Positions 23,455 to 32,698 of a DNA stretch of 64,000 bases are shown here, piece by piece (positions within the stretch are counted from its first letter, which is position 1; the number at the start of each line of letters is the position of its first letter). This DNA comes from Ohtaekwangia sp036503775 (GTDB lineage: Bacteria > Bacteroidota > Bacteroidia > Cytophagales > Cyclobacteriaceae), in the NCBI GenBank assembly GCA_036503775.1, contig DASXWH010000269.1:7628-71627 (forward strand), in the 5' to 3' direction. The position numbers were made by a program, and so were the translations under genes. The notes beneath the pieces were generated by a model. The model did no database searches. It saw only the letters and a list, made by a program, of their open reading frames with translations, and was not told the DNA's origin.

Positions 23455-24426
23455 TTGAACTCGTTAAAATTCTCTATAATCATTCCCGTCTATAACCGTC
23501 CGCAGGAAGTAGAAGAGTTACTGGATAGCCTGGTAAAACAGAGCTATAAGAACTTTGACGTATTGATTATTGAAGATGGGTCATACATCCGGTGTGATGG
23601 GGTGGCAGCCCGCTATAGCAACACCTTGTCCGTTCAATATTTTTTCAAACCCAATTCAGGCCCGGGCCCATCACGAAACTTTGGATTCAGCCATGCGTCA
23701 GGTGATTACTTTGTTGTGTTTGATTCCGACTGTATCATCCCTCCAGCATATCTGGAAGTCGTTGAAAAATCGTTGCGTGAGCATAGTTGGGACGCCTGGG
23801 GAGGACCGGACAGAGCGCATGAAAATTTCACCATAGTACAACGTGCCATGGGCTACACCATGTCTTCCTTTCTTACTACCGGAGGTATTCGTGGAGGGAA
23901 AAAAAGACTGGGCTGGTTCCAGCCGCGTAGTTTCAATATGGGGATATCCCGGAAGACCTTCGAGGTAACAAAAGGGTTTGCCTTCGATCGGTTTGCCGAA
24001 GACATTGAGTTCAGCATACGGATGAAGAAAGCGGGCCTCAAGGTTGGTCTTATTCCCGAAGCATTCGTCTATCACAAGCGCAGAACCACCTTTAATCAGT
24101 TCTATCACCAGGTGTATAATTTTGGAAGGGGCAGAGCGCTTGTTGGCAAAGTTCATCCTGAAGAAGTGAAGCTCACACACTGGATTCCTTCGCTCTTTGT
24201 CATGGGGCTTGGTGTCTGGTTAGCGACACTCCTGATAAGCCTGGTATTGTTCAAAACAGGAGCATTTCTGTTGAGTGGCTATTTAGCCGCAATCTTTCTT
24301 CATGCCTTCTGGGAAAATAAAAACCTGGTTGTAGCAGCCCTGTCTGTGCCCTCGGCCATACTTCAATTGTCAGGTTACGGGCTGGGTTTCCTCAAAGAGC
24401 GCTTTAAATCAGACACCTCCAAATAA
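23455..24426 (+). CDS. Family 2 glycosyltransferase with C-terminal membrane spans
   Basis: A 323-residue glycosyltransferase. GT-A blocks: FSIIIPVYNRPQEVEELLDSL, FDVLIIEDGS, PGPSRNFGFSHASGDYFVVFDSDC (DxD variant DSD) and FNMGISRKTFEVTKGFAFDRFAEDIEFSIRM. Two hydrophobic segments near the C-terminus (about residues 240-290) suggest membrane attachment. The start is TTG 23455: a stop codon lies six bases upstream in frame and no ATG precedes the first strand. It probably adds a sugar to a lipid-linked or surface glycan together with the preceding enzyme. Confidence 0.88.
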   Translation: MNSLKFSIIIPVYNRPQEVEELLDSLVKQSYKNFDVLIIEDGSYIRCDGVAARYSNTLSVQYFFKPNSGPGPSRNFGFSHASGDYFVVFDSDCIIPPAYLEVVEKSLREHSWDAWGGPDRAHENFTIVQRAMGYTMSSFLTTGGIRGGKKRLGWFQPRSFNMGISRKTFEVTKGFAFDRFAEDIEFSIRMKKAGLKVGLIPEAFVYHKRRTTFNQFYHQVYNFGRGRALVGKVHPEEVKLTHWIPSLFVMGLGVWLATLLISLVLFKTGAFLLSGYLAAIFLHAFWENKNLVVAALSVPSAILQLSGYGLGFLKERFKSDTSK

Positions 24427-24514
24427 GTGCGATTCACTGGCCTGACATCGTTTGGATAGGAGGAAAATTGGTTTTTTTTAGATAATATTGTTACAAAGCC
24501 TATCCGATCCTTAC

Positions 24515-25732
24515 ATGAAGAATTGTATACTCCTCTTCCTCATTGGCATTTTCATAGTTTGTTCTGTGCCGGGGTTCTCACAGGATGCTAAAGAACTGGC
24601 TCCTGGCTACTATGTTGTTGTTGGTGCTTACGCGAAATCAAAAGCAAACATTGCCCAGAATTATGTTGAGGTACTCAAGCTCAATGGTGTGCAGGCCGAC
24701 TATGGCTTCAATTCAAGCCGCAATTTATACTTCGCCTATATAAAGTACTTCAATAACCTGAAGGAGTCCCTCCGCTACATGGAGAAGGCACGCCAGAAGA
24801 ATGAATTCAAAGATGCATGGGTAAGGGTTGTGCCGGGATATGTTGCCACCGCTGAACCAACTCAGCCTGCAGCACAGAAAACGGATACGCCTGTCAGCAA
24901 TGCTACTGAAGTTAAAACAGAAACGGCAACAACTCAGCCTGCCGCTGAAGTTAAAAGCCCTGCAGATTCCATTGTAGTAACCGATAACGAAGAGATCAAA
25001 CAGTATGAGCATATGACGTTGGGAAATACAGAGGTATTTCTCAGCCTTTACAATGCCCGCAATAACCGTATTGTGGATGGCGATGTGGAGGTCATTGATA
25101 CTGAACGGGTACGTTCATTAACTAAAGTGAAAGGTAATGAGTATCTGCTTCTGCCTGATCCGAAAAGTAAATCAGGCCAGCTTACCCTTATTTGTGAAGT
25201 CTTTGGTTATCGCAAAGTTCAGCACGAAATAAACTATCCGCTGCCACTGGCCGATACGGTAAAACCCAATATTGATCTGATGGGTACTACTATGGTAGTG
25301 AACTTTGACCTGGTGCGTTATACCAAAGGAGAGATCAATACCCTGTTCAATGTTTACTTCTTCAATGACGCTGCGGTCATGCGCCCTGAATCACAATATG
25401 AATTAGGGAACCTGCTGGCCATGATGGAGGAAGATCCCGGTTATCGCATCCGGTTACATGGTCATACCAATGGAAATTACCATGGGAAAATAGTTACCAT
25501 GGGCCCTGACAAGAATTTCTTTTCACTTGATGGTTCGAAACAAACTGTGGGATCGGCCCGTGACCTGTCTTTCAACCGGGCAGAAGTAATCAAAGAGTAT
25601 CTGATCAGCAAAGGAATTGCTGCAGATCGTATGGAGATTAAAGCCTGGGGTGGCAAGCGCCCTATTTACGACAAACACAGCGCCAATGCGAAGAAGAATG
25701 TTCGCGTTGAAGTAGAAATTCTGGAGGAATAG
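24515..25732 (+). CDS. OmpA family protein with SPOR-like N-terminal domain
   Basis: ATG 24515 gives a signal peptide (MKNCILLFLIGIFIVCSVPGFSQ); an ATG at 24488 would add nine unlikely residues. Residues about 30-110 (PGYYVVVGAYAKSKANIAQNYVEVLKLNG, DAWVRV) look like a SPOR domain, which binds peptidoglycan with denuded glycan strands. A Thr/Ala/Pro-rich linker follows, then a beta-rich region and a C-terminal OmpA domain (about 290-405) with RLHGHTNGN, NRAEVIKEYLISKGIAADRMEIKAWGGKRP and NVRVEVEI. Two peptidoglycan-binding ends in one outer-membrane-associated protein point to envelope linkage or division-site localisation. Close relatives with this pairing exist in Bacteroidota. Confidence 0.85.
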   Translation: MKNCILLFLIGIFIVCSVPGFSQDAKELAPGYYVVVGAYAKSKANIAQNYVEVLKLNGVQADYGFNSSRNLYFAYIKYFNNLKESLRYMEKARQKNEFKDAWVRVVPGYVATAEPTQPAAQKTDTPVSNATEVKTETATTQPAAEVKSPADSIVVTDNEEIKQYEHMTLGNTEVFLSLYNARNNRIVDGDVEVIDTERVRSLTKVKGNEYLLLPDPKSKSGQLTLICEVFGYRKVQHEINYPLPLADTVKPNIDLMGTTMVVNFDLVRYTKGEINTLFNVYFFNDAAVMRPESQYELGNLLAMMEEDPGYRIRLHGHTNGNYHGKIVTMGPDKNFFSLDGSKQTVGSARDLSFNRAEVIKEYLISKGIAADRMEIKAWGGKRPIYDKHSANAKKNVRVEVEILEE

Positions 25733-25820
25733 TAATGTTATATACCTTGCGCTGTGAATGCGCTGATGTCATGGCTTTCCATTTTTCTTTATTACTTTTC
25801 CGCTCCCAAAAATCCTGTTC

Positions 25821-26594
25821 ATGAAAAAAGTTCTCCGCAGTTTTTTCCTGATTATCAATTACAAAACCCTCATCATCACAACACTCTCCGTACTTTCCAC
25901 CTGGATTTGTTATCGGTTGGGACTCACAGCAAAATTTCCCGATATGCTGGTGGGCGTTGCTATTGTTTTTCCGGTAGTGTTTTCCATTAGCTCCGCCTAT
26001 AACCGCAGAGAGACTGCTCTTCAGCGGTTTTCTGAATTTAAAGGGCATGCCATGGCGGTTTATTATGCTACCCGTGACTGGCCTACGGAGCAGAACGATC
26101 TGCCAAAGCGTATCAAGTTGCTGGTTGAAAATATGGTTACGCTGATGCGTTCGATGTTCACATCAAAACATGAAAATGAAATCCTTGAAAATGAAAAGAA
26201 GATCTACGGATATTTCTCCCAGCTTTCACTGATGACGCTGGAGATGAAAAAATATGGTGTTCAGGGTACAGAGGTTTCCCGTGTCAGCCAGTATGTGAGT
26301 AAAATGATCATTGCTTTTGATAACCTGAAGATCATTCATACCTATCGTACTCCGGTTACCTTGAGGGCCTACAGCAAGGTTTTTATTTACATTTTCCCGA
26401 TTATCTATGGACCGTATTTCGCCAGTACGTTTCATGACTTTTCAGCTTATCTGGAATATGTCATGCCCATACTTTACAGCTTTATCCTGGTAAGCCTGGA
26501 TAACATTCAGGATCACCTGGAGCACCCATTTGATGAGATCGGAGAAGATGATATCCGTATCAACGAAAAAGAAATTACAGCCCATATGGAGTAG
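25821..26594 (+). CDS. Bestrophin-like membrane protein
   Basis: A 257-residue protein with two N-terminal spans (about residues 15-60), an amphipathic middle, and two more near 195-240. The blocks YRTPVTLRAYSKVFIYIFPIIYGPYFA and SLDNIQDHLEHPFDEIGEDDIRI match the C-terminal part of bestrophin-type channels, whose hallmark is a conserved acidic LE-x-PF-x-x-x-x-x-D-D/N segment after the last span. Bacterial members conduct small cations or anions through a pentamer. No signal peptide. The start ATG 25821 leaves an 88-base gap after the OmpA gene. The ion cannot be predicted. Confidence 0.72.
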   Translation: MKKVLRSFFLIINYKTLIITTLSVLSTWICYRLGLTAKFPDMLVGVAIVFPVVFSISSAYNRRETALQRFSEFKGHAMAVYYATRDWPTEQNDLPKRIKLLVENMVTLMRSMFTSKHENEILENEKKIYGYFSQLSLMTLEMKKYGVQGTEVSRVSQYVSKMIIAFDNLKIIHTYRTPVTLRAYSKVFIYIFPIIYGPYFASTFHDFSAYLEYVMPILYSFILVSLDNIQDHLEHPFDEIGEDDIRINEKEITAHME

Positions 26595-26644
26595 CTGGCA
26601 ATCACAAGGTGTTAATGGCCATGGTGGCCATAAATAGAAATAGC

Positions 26645-27706
26645 ATGCAAAGACCCTCTGACGAAAAGCAAAAAAGAGCTTCGCGTGCGCGGGCTTATTT
26701 CATTTGTGCTTTTGCATTGTTATTTGTCTTTGCCCTGTTCTGGTCAGTTGACAGCGCACTCGCCTACATTCTCTTCGGAATTTTTTGCTTCTTCCTGGCA
26801 CTTGCACTGATAACCTGGCCGTGGCAAAAAATACAATTCAAAGGCGATCAGGCACATCATCAGCCGCGTGTTGAAACAGCAAATCCGCCTGGTCAGGCTA
26901 AGTCATTTGATGACTTGCTGGATGATGTGTTGAAGAAAGCAAAAAAGGAAGAACAGAAAGTTAGGAGTGAAACGCCACCGCCTTCATCCAGAAATTACCA
27001 AAAAATCATACCCATAGTTTCCGTCTTCATCTTCAGTATTTTTCTGGTGATTTTTTTATCGGTTGTCATTGACCGCATGAGCGGAAATACTCCTTCAGAA
27101 TCATACACTCCGGATTATCTTCAGCAAGCCACCGAGTTCTACAACAATAATGTTTTTGATTCAGCATATGTGAACTATAAGCGGGTATTACGCAAAAAAC
27201 CGGATGATACCGATGCCTTGTTTGGTTTGGCGAATACCCTATCGGCAATGGATAAACCTGATTCTGCCATTATACTATATGACCGCGTGGCGTCTTTAAA
27301 TCCAACATTAGTGGGTGCAACCTATAACAAGGCATGGGTGGAATATCACCGTAAAAATTATGCAAGGGCTACGGTTATTCTGAAAGAACTTATAGAGAAG
27401 AATCCAACTTACCTTGAACCTGTTCAGTTGCTGGGCGATGTCTATTACGATCAGGGCCAGCAGCCGGAAGCCTTGCGCTGGTATGAAATGGCATACGATA
27501 AAGGTTTACGAAATAACTGGATCTGTTATGTTATGGGATTTCTCTACCAAACCAATGGCAATACGCAACGCGCCATAGATCTCTATAAAGAATCGCTTAC
27601 CTACGACAGTACAGAAATGGATATCTATAAAAGGCTTGGTGAACTTATTCCAGGAAAGGAAGGGGAGTATTATCGCTCAGTAGCCAGAGGTGAAACGCAG
27701 TGGTAA
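26645..27706 (+). CDS. Membrane-anchored TPR protein
   Basis: ATG 26645 (MQRPSDEKQKRASRARAYF) is preferred; ATGs at 26615 and 26624 or a GTG at 26609 would add short tails. The product (353 residues) has two adjacent spans near residues 20-62, a basic linker, a third span near 118-140 (IIPIVSVFIFSIFLVIFLSVVI), and at least five TPR units from about residue 160 (ATEFYNNNVFDSAYVNYKRVL and following 34-residue repeats). TPR arrays bind proteins, so it may be an assembly or stress scaffold at the inner membrane. Nothing else identifies its partner. Confidence 0.8.
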   Translation: MQRPSDEKQKRASRARAYFICAFALLFVFALFWSVDSALAYILFGIFCFFLALALITWPWQKIQFKGDQAHHQPRVETANPPGQAKSFDDLLDDVLKKAKKEEQKVRSETPPPSSRNYQKIIPIVSVFIFSIFLVIFLSVVIDRMSGNTPSESYTPDYLQQATEFYNNNVFDSAYVNYKRVLRKKPDDTDALFGLANTLSAMDKPDSAIILYDRVASLNPTLVGATYNKAWVEYHRKNYARATVILKELIEKNPTYLEPVQLLGDVYYDQGQQPEALRWYEMAYDKGLRNNWICYVMGFLYQTNGNTQRAIDLYKESLTYDSTEMDIYKRLGELIPGKEGEYYRSVARGETQW

Positions 27707-27708
27707 CA

Positions 27709-27985
27709 TCACCTGTCCAGCACATCCTGATAGTCTGCCACTTTATCAAAAACAGAAAGGGCAAAGGGGTATAATCTTTAGATTTTTTTTTCGGGCGTGA
27801 TCAACAGCTGCAGATACCAATTGTTTGCCGGCTCCTTTTCCCCGCAGCGCGTCAGAGACATCGGTGTGATCAATAATTATCCGACTTGCGCCCGCCTTAC
27901 TGAATGTCATCTGAGCTAAGCGGACTCCGTTTTCTTCAATATAAAAGGCTCCTTTGTTTTCGCTCTCCTCAAGTTTGATCTGCAT
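27709..27985 (-). pseudogene. GNAT N-acetyltransferase (YjdJ-like), 3' end frameshifted
   Basis: Frame from 27985 encodes 79 residues that match short bacterial GNAT proteins (IDHTDVSDALRGKGAGKQLVSAAVDHARKKNLKIIPLCPF) and then stops at 27746-27748 after only CF. The family continues CPF-A-K-x-x-FDK-x-x-x-Y-x-D. Reading the +1 frame just after CPF gives VFDKVADYQDVLDR and a stop at 27709, exactly the missing end. Removing eight bases between TTC and TGT of the original gene would produce the observed sequence. So either an 8-nt deletion has broken the gene or there is a sequencing error. The N-terminal acetyl-CoA-binding part is intact. It is the last gene of the TonB operon. Confidence 0.85.
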
Positions 27986-27991
27986 AATGTT

Positions 27992-29125
27992 TTAATTTTT
28001 TACCCGGTATCGAAGTCCAAGAATTGTCATGATCACAAAAAGAAAAGCAACAACGCCTAATGCTACTCGTAAATTCTGCCAGTCTGCCAGAAAACCAATG
28101 ATGGGTGGGCCAAAAAGAAATCCACTGTAACCCACCGTTGTTACCATTGCCAGACCGACACCTGGCGGAAGATCCTTCGTGTTTCCTGCAATGCTGTAGG
28201 CTATCGGTACGATAGTGGATAATCCCAGGCCTACCAGGAAGAACCCGAGGATGGCCGTGTATGGATGAATGACAGTGAGTGACGTAATTAACCCGATGGC
28301 AGATACTATACCCCCGGCAACGATCATTTTTTTATCACCCAATGTCATGCGTACACGATCTCCGAATAATCTTCCGATGGTCATGGCTGAGGCAAAAGCA
28401 GAAAGACCGATGGGCGCAAGCGTTTTGCCGGAGTTTGTGATGTTTTCCATATAGTTCACACTCCAGTCTGACATCGCCCCTTCACCCAGCATGCAACAAA
28501 AAGCAATGATACCAATGCTGATCAACGCCTGGTTGGGTAATTGGAACAGCGGGCCATCATGCTTTTGTGATGGATCAGGGCGATCGTGAATAAGATTCCG
28601 AACAGCCCAGAAGGAAATCAATAAAGCGAGGATAACAACACTTAAAAAATGAAAGGTCAGATCAAATTTCAAATCAGCAAACAGGGCCCCGCACCACGCA
28701 CCTAAAGCCATACCTATACTGAACAAGGCGTGAAAGGAAGTCATGATAGACTTCTGATACTTCTGCTCAACGAGAATAGCCTGGGCATTCATAGCCACAT
28801 CCAGCATTCCGGTAACGATACCCATCAGCAGATACAGAATCATCAATGCCGCTATGGATGGCATGACTGGTATTAAAGGTACTACTATGCAATAGCCCAA
28901 TACGGAAAAGAAAGTAATGCGTCTGCTTCCGTTTTTAATAATTGCCCAACCCGTGAAGGGCATGGCTCCGACTGCGCCTATGGATGATGCAAGTAACACC
29001 AGTCCGATAGTGCCATCATCAGCCTGGTAGAGTTCCTGAATGCGGGGTAATCGTGAAACCCAGTTTGCATAAATAAATCCATTGATAAAAAAAGCAATCT
29101 TAACAGCTATGCGATTGGCTAGCAC
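27992..29125 (-). CDS. Major facilitator superfamily transporter
   Basis: A 377-residue membrane protein with about 12 hydrophobic spans. The MFS loop motif is present in a reduced form (GWAIIKNGSRR after span 2), and LLMGIVTGMLDVAMNAQAILVE is typical of the fucose-permease/YbjJ subgroup. Length is normal. It begins six bases after the large MG2-type gene and six before the broken GNAT gene, so all are probably one transcript. Location after a TonB receptor suggests it takes the received compound across the inner membrane, but the compound is not known. Confidence 0.87.
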   Translation of the reverse strand: MLANRIAVKIAFFINGFIYANWVSRLPRIQELYQADDGTIGLVLLASSIGAVGAMPFTGWAIIKNGSRRITFFSVLGYCIVVPLIPVMPSIAALMILYLLMGIVTGMLDVAMNAQAILVEQKYQKSIMTSFHALFSIGMALGAWCGALFADLKFDLTFHFLSVVILALLISFWAVRNLIHDRPDPSQKHDGPLFQLPNQALISIGIIAFCCMLGEGAMSDWSVNYMENITNSGKTLAPIGLSAFASAMTIGRLFGDRVRMTLGDKKMIVAGGIVSAIGLITSLTVIHPYTAILGFFLVGLGLSTIVPIAYSIAGNTKDLPPGVGLAMVTTVGYSGFLFGPPIIGFLADWQNLRVALGVVAFLFVIMTILGLRYRVKN

Positions 29126-29131
29126 AGGCGT

Positions 29132-31540
29132 TTAGTTATTGGCAGGATTAACCACGAAAGTCTGGGATGAAGTTCCGACATGGCCATCGTAGCTGATACC
29201 TTCTACAACAATTTTATATTCACCTGGAACATCCGAAGTATAGAATTCAACCTGTTGCTTGCCATCTGTACCGGTTAGTATCTGTGGGTTCCAGTATAAC
29301 AGGGTGCGCTGATCCGGCATACGGCTTTCTCTTTGTGCCGGACTTTCATAACGCGGTGAATAAAACTCACGTTGTAACTGCAGCCCTTCATAATCCATCT
29401 TAATGCTTTTGGGTTGAAGCTGGAATCCACCGAGATCACCTTCATACGTAGTGTAGCTCACCACACCTGGAAATACAAGCGGCCCAATAAAGTACTGGCG
29501 CGTCATCACTTCAAGTTTTTTTATTTTTTTAGGATCAAACGCCATGATCTCATCTTCATCGAAGAGAGGCACACCATCCAGCATAATGAGCGGTGTTCCG
29601 TCAAAGATCAATTTGTTTACGTTATCCAAAACCAAAAAATGAAATCCATCCTTGCGCTTTCGTACCAAAACACCCGGAACATATTCACGCATCACCTCTT
29701 CCATCACCGGAAAACGGGTGAAGGCATCGAGGTAATACGTTTCATCTGCCTGACCATAAAATGAAATGGTGTCTACGGAGGCGGATAACCGGCTCTTGTT
29801 TTCCTGTTCCTCACTGTAGTAAATATCCTGTACTTGCATGGCTACACTTCTGTCGAGCAAATTCTTTTCCGCTGATGTGGAGATAGAAAGCGGAGGAATA
29901 ACCTGTGGTGTATTCAGATCATGAAAAGGTGAAAGTATTTCAACCTGATAGGTACTGTCAACTTTAGGATTAGCCTGTACTACAATACTTTTATTACCAT
30001 GAAAATTCTGCATTTCGTAAAACACCTCGCCACGGGAGTTACTTCGTGAACCGTACAGCTTGATTGTTTTGCCAGGAGACGCGAGGTAGGTAAGTATTCC
30101 GTGTGCAGGGTTACCTGCTTCAGACGTCACAATTCCCTGTATAATGTGATTACGATACTCAGGGACATACGTGAATACAGGTGTTTTAGGATTAAGAACA
30201 TCCGCCCACCGGAACTTGCGCCATCCATGCGTAAGCATCAGATTATCCAGAGCTTGCTGTACTTCTGATGTTGAAGCGGTAAAGTAGTATTCCGGATTTT
30301 CAATGTTACCTTTTAAATCGGAGGTAAGGCTAAAATATTCAGCGATATTTTTTTGATATGAGGGTAAGGAGTCTGTTTTATAAACAGAGACCAGCAGGTC
30401 GGCAGGTTTTGTCTGACCAGCAACAGTGCTTTGAAGATTAAGTGTAACACGTCTTCGGCTTATGTATCGTTGCTGATCCGTTTGTAATGAAACACTCAGC
30501 AAATTTTCCGGTCGTTTAAAATACAGGCGTTCACAGACGGGGTTGACAGCAGCATCAAACAACGTAATGTGTGATATGCCCTCCGGAAGATCTTTTTTGT
30601 CAACGGTTACTACCGCTTTATTTCCCTGCAGGAATTTCATTTCAGCTCGGACGATAATCTGACGGGCATGTATAAAAAGATAAACAACCGGAATTTCAGC
30701 TTCAGGCTGCCGTGCTGTTATGTTGATCGATATCTGGCTGGAGGAAGAATCAACCACGCCAAGGGTATAACCATATTCGGAGATAGCAGGTAGTTTAGCG
30801 TTTGTTGTTTTTCCTGAAGATTCACGAATGAGAGCGCGGTATGTATGTCCTGATGTTGGTGTAAAAGTAAAATTGCCTATGCCGAATTTTAACGGCACGA
30901 AATGCACGAGGGTATCATTCAGTTCATTTAGGAGATAACCTTTGAAATTGACACCGACACCACGCTGATCCACTACCCGAAATCCTACTTTATTAGAAAT
31001 TCCGGAAACCAGATTTCCACCTTCCGGAAAAAACTGAGCATCGCGCGTTATTGTAGTAGCGGTTGCTTCGGGTTCGATTTTTCTGAATGTATTGAGAATG
31101 GTAATGGTCTTTCGAAAGAAGAAGGCTTCATCAAAATTCTTCATCCAGTTGGTATAGGCCCGTAATTGATAATTCCCCGAAGTTATACTGGCGGGTAAAA
31201 ACAATGCCCCGTTTCCACGACCATCCTTCAGTTTGATCTTGGTTTGAAGTACAGGCTGATTAAATCTGTCCAGAATTTCAATGTAGGCTATTTTACTAAG
31301 GTCAGAGGGCTGGTAAAAACTACCATCGGTCAGGTAAATTGTAAACCACATTGTTTCACCTGCGAGGTAATTGGGGCGATCCGATTGCAGGTATATTTTT
31401 TCCTGCGGCACATTTTTTCTGTACCGGTCAAATTTCATCTTCAGGCTATCAGCTGAAAGCTGCTGTGAAAAGACTGATGCTGAACTGCACAGCAGGACTG
31501 TCAGTATAAAAAGTTTTGATGGATATGAGTTTACAGCCAT
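29132..31540 (-). CDS. Exported MG2/plug-like domain protein
   Basis: An 802-residue protein with a signal peptide (residues 1-25, ending FSQQ). The first third has YLQSDRPNYLAGETMWFTIYL, the MG2 motif of alpha-2-macroglobulin-type proteins, and SGNYQLRAYTNWMKNF. Further beta-rich modules follow. Near residues 600-710 a plug-like region appears: YVPGVLVRKRKDGFHFLVL, PLIMLDGVPLFDEDEIMAFDPKKIKKLEV, close to the pattern of TonB-receptor plugs (GxLxxLDGVPxxx...INPxxIExIEV). The C-terminus (KQQVEFYTSDVPGEYKIVVEGIS) is a fibronectin-like strand set. It is predicted to lie in the periplasm or on the outer membrane and probably works with the TonB receptor three genes upstream in transcription. No enzyme motif is visible. 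Confidence 0.72.
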   Translation of the reverse strand: MAVNSYPSKLFILTVLLCSSASVFSQQLSADSLKMKFDRYRKNVPQEKIYLQSDRPNYLAGETMWFTIYLTDGSFYQPSDLSKIAYIEILDRFNQPVLQTKIKLKDGRGNGALFLPASITSGNYQLRAYTNWMKNFDEAFFFRKTITILNTFRKIEPEATATTITRDAQFFPEGGNLVSGISNKVGFRVVDQRGVGVNFKGYLLNELNDTLVHFVPLKFGIGNFTFTPTSGHTYRALIRESSGKTTNAKLPAISEYGYTLGVVDSSSSQISINITARQPEAEIPVVYLFIHARQIIVRAEMKFLQGNKAVVTVDKKDLPEGISHITLFDAAVNPVCERLYFKRPENLLSVSLQTDQQRYISRRRVTLNLQSTVAGQTKPADLLVSVYKTDSLPSYQKNIAEYFSLTSDLKGNIENPEYYFTASTSEVQQALDNLMLTHGWRKFRWADVLNPKTPVFTYVPEYRNHIIQGIVTSEAGNPAHGILTYLASPGKTIKLYGSRSNSRGEVFYEMQNFHGNKSIVVQANPKVDSTYQVEILSPFHDLNTPQVIPPLSISTSAEKNLLDRSVAMQVQDIYYSEEQENKSRLSASVDTISFYGQADETYYLDAFTRFPVMEEVMREYVPGVLVRKRKDGFHFLVLDNVNKLIFDGTPLIMLDGVPLFDEDEIMAFDPKKIKKLEVMTRQYFIGPLVFPGVVSYTTYEGDLGGFQLQPKSIKMDYEGLQLQREFYSPRYESPAQRESRMPDQRTLLYWNPQILTGTDGKQQVEFYTSDVPGEYKIVVEGISYDGHVGTSSQTFVVNPANN

Positions 31541-31552
31541 AGTGATTCTTAA

Positions 31553-32695
31553 TTACCAGAAGTCAGGTCTTTCTGTTGTGCCACCTTTTCTGCGGCAGTC
31601 TGCACAGCCTGTGGGAGCGAAAGTATATCCAACCAATGTGATTCCTTCATATTGACCATTGATCAGCAGGTTGGGCCCGTCAGAGAAAAAGGGCAGTTCT
31701 TCAAGCTTAACGGTATCCTGTGAGCAAGCCCCTTCGGATTGATACCCTCTCAGGTGCTGTGGCAGATCGGATAAAGTAATAAACATCCTTTCCGACTCTT
31801 CCGAACCACCGGAAAAATATCCGATAACAATTTCGCTTGGATCACTGACGCTTTTGAAATTTCCGGTGACCTGTCCGGGTTGGGGATCAAATAATCCACC
31901 CAGATCTTCTGTTGTTTTCTTCAGCTTATCATAATAGGTGTACGCTTCTTTGGTAAGCACTCTTTGTTTTACCAGGATACTGTAACGGACATATATCTTC
32001 GGTGAACCAGGTGGGATAAGCGTTACCGGAAAATCATTGATAATATCCGTAGACAACCTTTGTGATGTGCCAATTATGATGTTCTGTGAAATCTCGTCTT
32101 TCCAGCAGGTGTAAACATCATTTTCAGGCGTACGCAGTTTTACATCACCACCATTGTATTCATAGGCAGAGTAATACACCGCATGTTGTTCGTATGTCTC
32201 TTCAAAACTCCATTTATAGTATATGGATTTCTGCGTGTCGTCATGCGTGTCAACCTGGATTTTTACTCCGTTGTCCGTAGGTACCCAGGTTAATTCATCA
32301 ATGGGTGGAGCCTGCTTTATCTCAACAAATTCTGAAATGTAATTCTTGTTTTCGGCTGTAGTGATGAGCAGACGATATTGCTTACTGAAGTCTGTAGGCA
32401 CTCCACTCAGGGAATATTTACCATTACCTTCTTCGGTAAGCATAAATGTATTCCCGTCACTGTCTTCTAATGTGATGAGTGCATTTGGTTCAGTGGGTGG
32501 AATGTCTACGCTTGACAGCGGAATGGCACGCGTAAGCTTAACGGTTATCGTTCCGGTTGAACTGTTCAGATAACCATCCACTACCAGGTATCCGGCCTGA
32601 TCATCCGTAACCGGAGGGGGATAGGGTTCAACGCATCCTGTTAAGAGAATGCCATTGACAATAAGCAACAATCCAAGTATGCTGAATGACTTCAT
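31553..32695 (-). CDS. DUF4249 domain-containing lipoprotein
   Basis: A 380-residue protein whose N-terminus is a lipoprotein signal (residues 1-20, lipobox LTGC, so Cys21 would be lipidated). The rest fits DUF4249: YLVVDGYLNSSTGTITVKLTRAIPL, a carbonic series of beta-strands with YRLLITTAENKNYISEFVEIKQAPPIDELTW, and a C-terminal CADCRRKGGTTERPDFW with paired cysteines. DUF4249 proteins are found beside TonB receptors and are thought to help substrate binding at the outer membrane, as SusD does elsewhere. Its start is three bases after the receptor stop. Confidence 0.88.
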   Translation of the reverse strand: MKSFSILGLLLIVNGILLTGCVEPYPPPVTDDQAGYLVVDGYLNSSTGTITVKLTRAIPLSSVDIPPTEPNALITLEDSDGNTFMLTEEGNGKYSLSGVPTDFSKQYRLLITTAENKNYISEFVEIKQAPPIDELTWVPTDNGVKIQVDTHDDTQKSIYYKWSFEETYEQHAVYYSAYEYNGGDVKLRTPENDVYTCWKDEISQNIIIGTSQRLSTDIINDFPVTLIPPGSPKIYVRYSILVKQRVLTKEAYTYYDKLKKTTEDLGGLFDPQPGQVTGNFKSVSDPSEIVIGYFSGGSEESERMFITLSDLPQHLRGYQSEGACSQDTVKLEELPFFSDGPNLLINGQYEGITLVGYTFAPTGCADCRRKGGTTERPDFW

Positions 32696-32698
32696 CCC

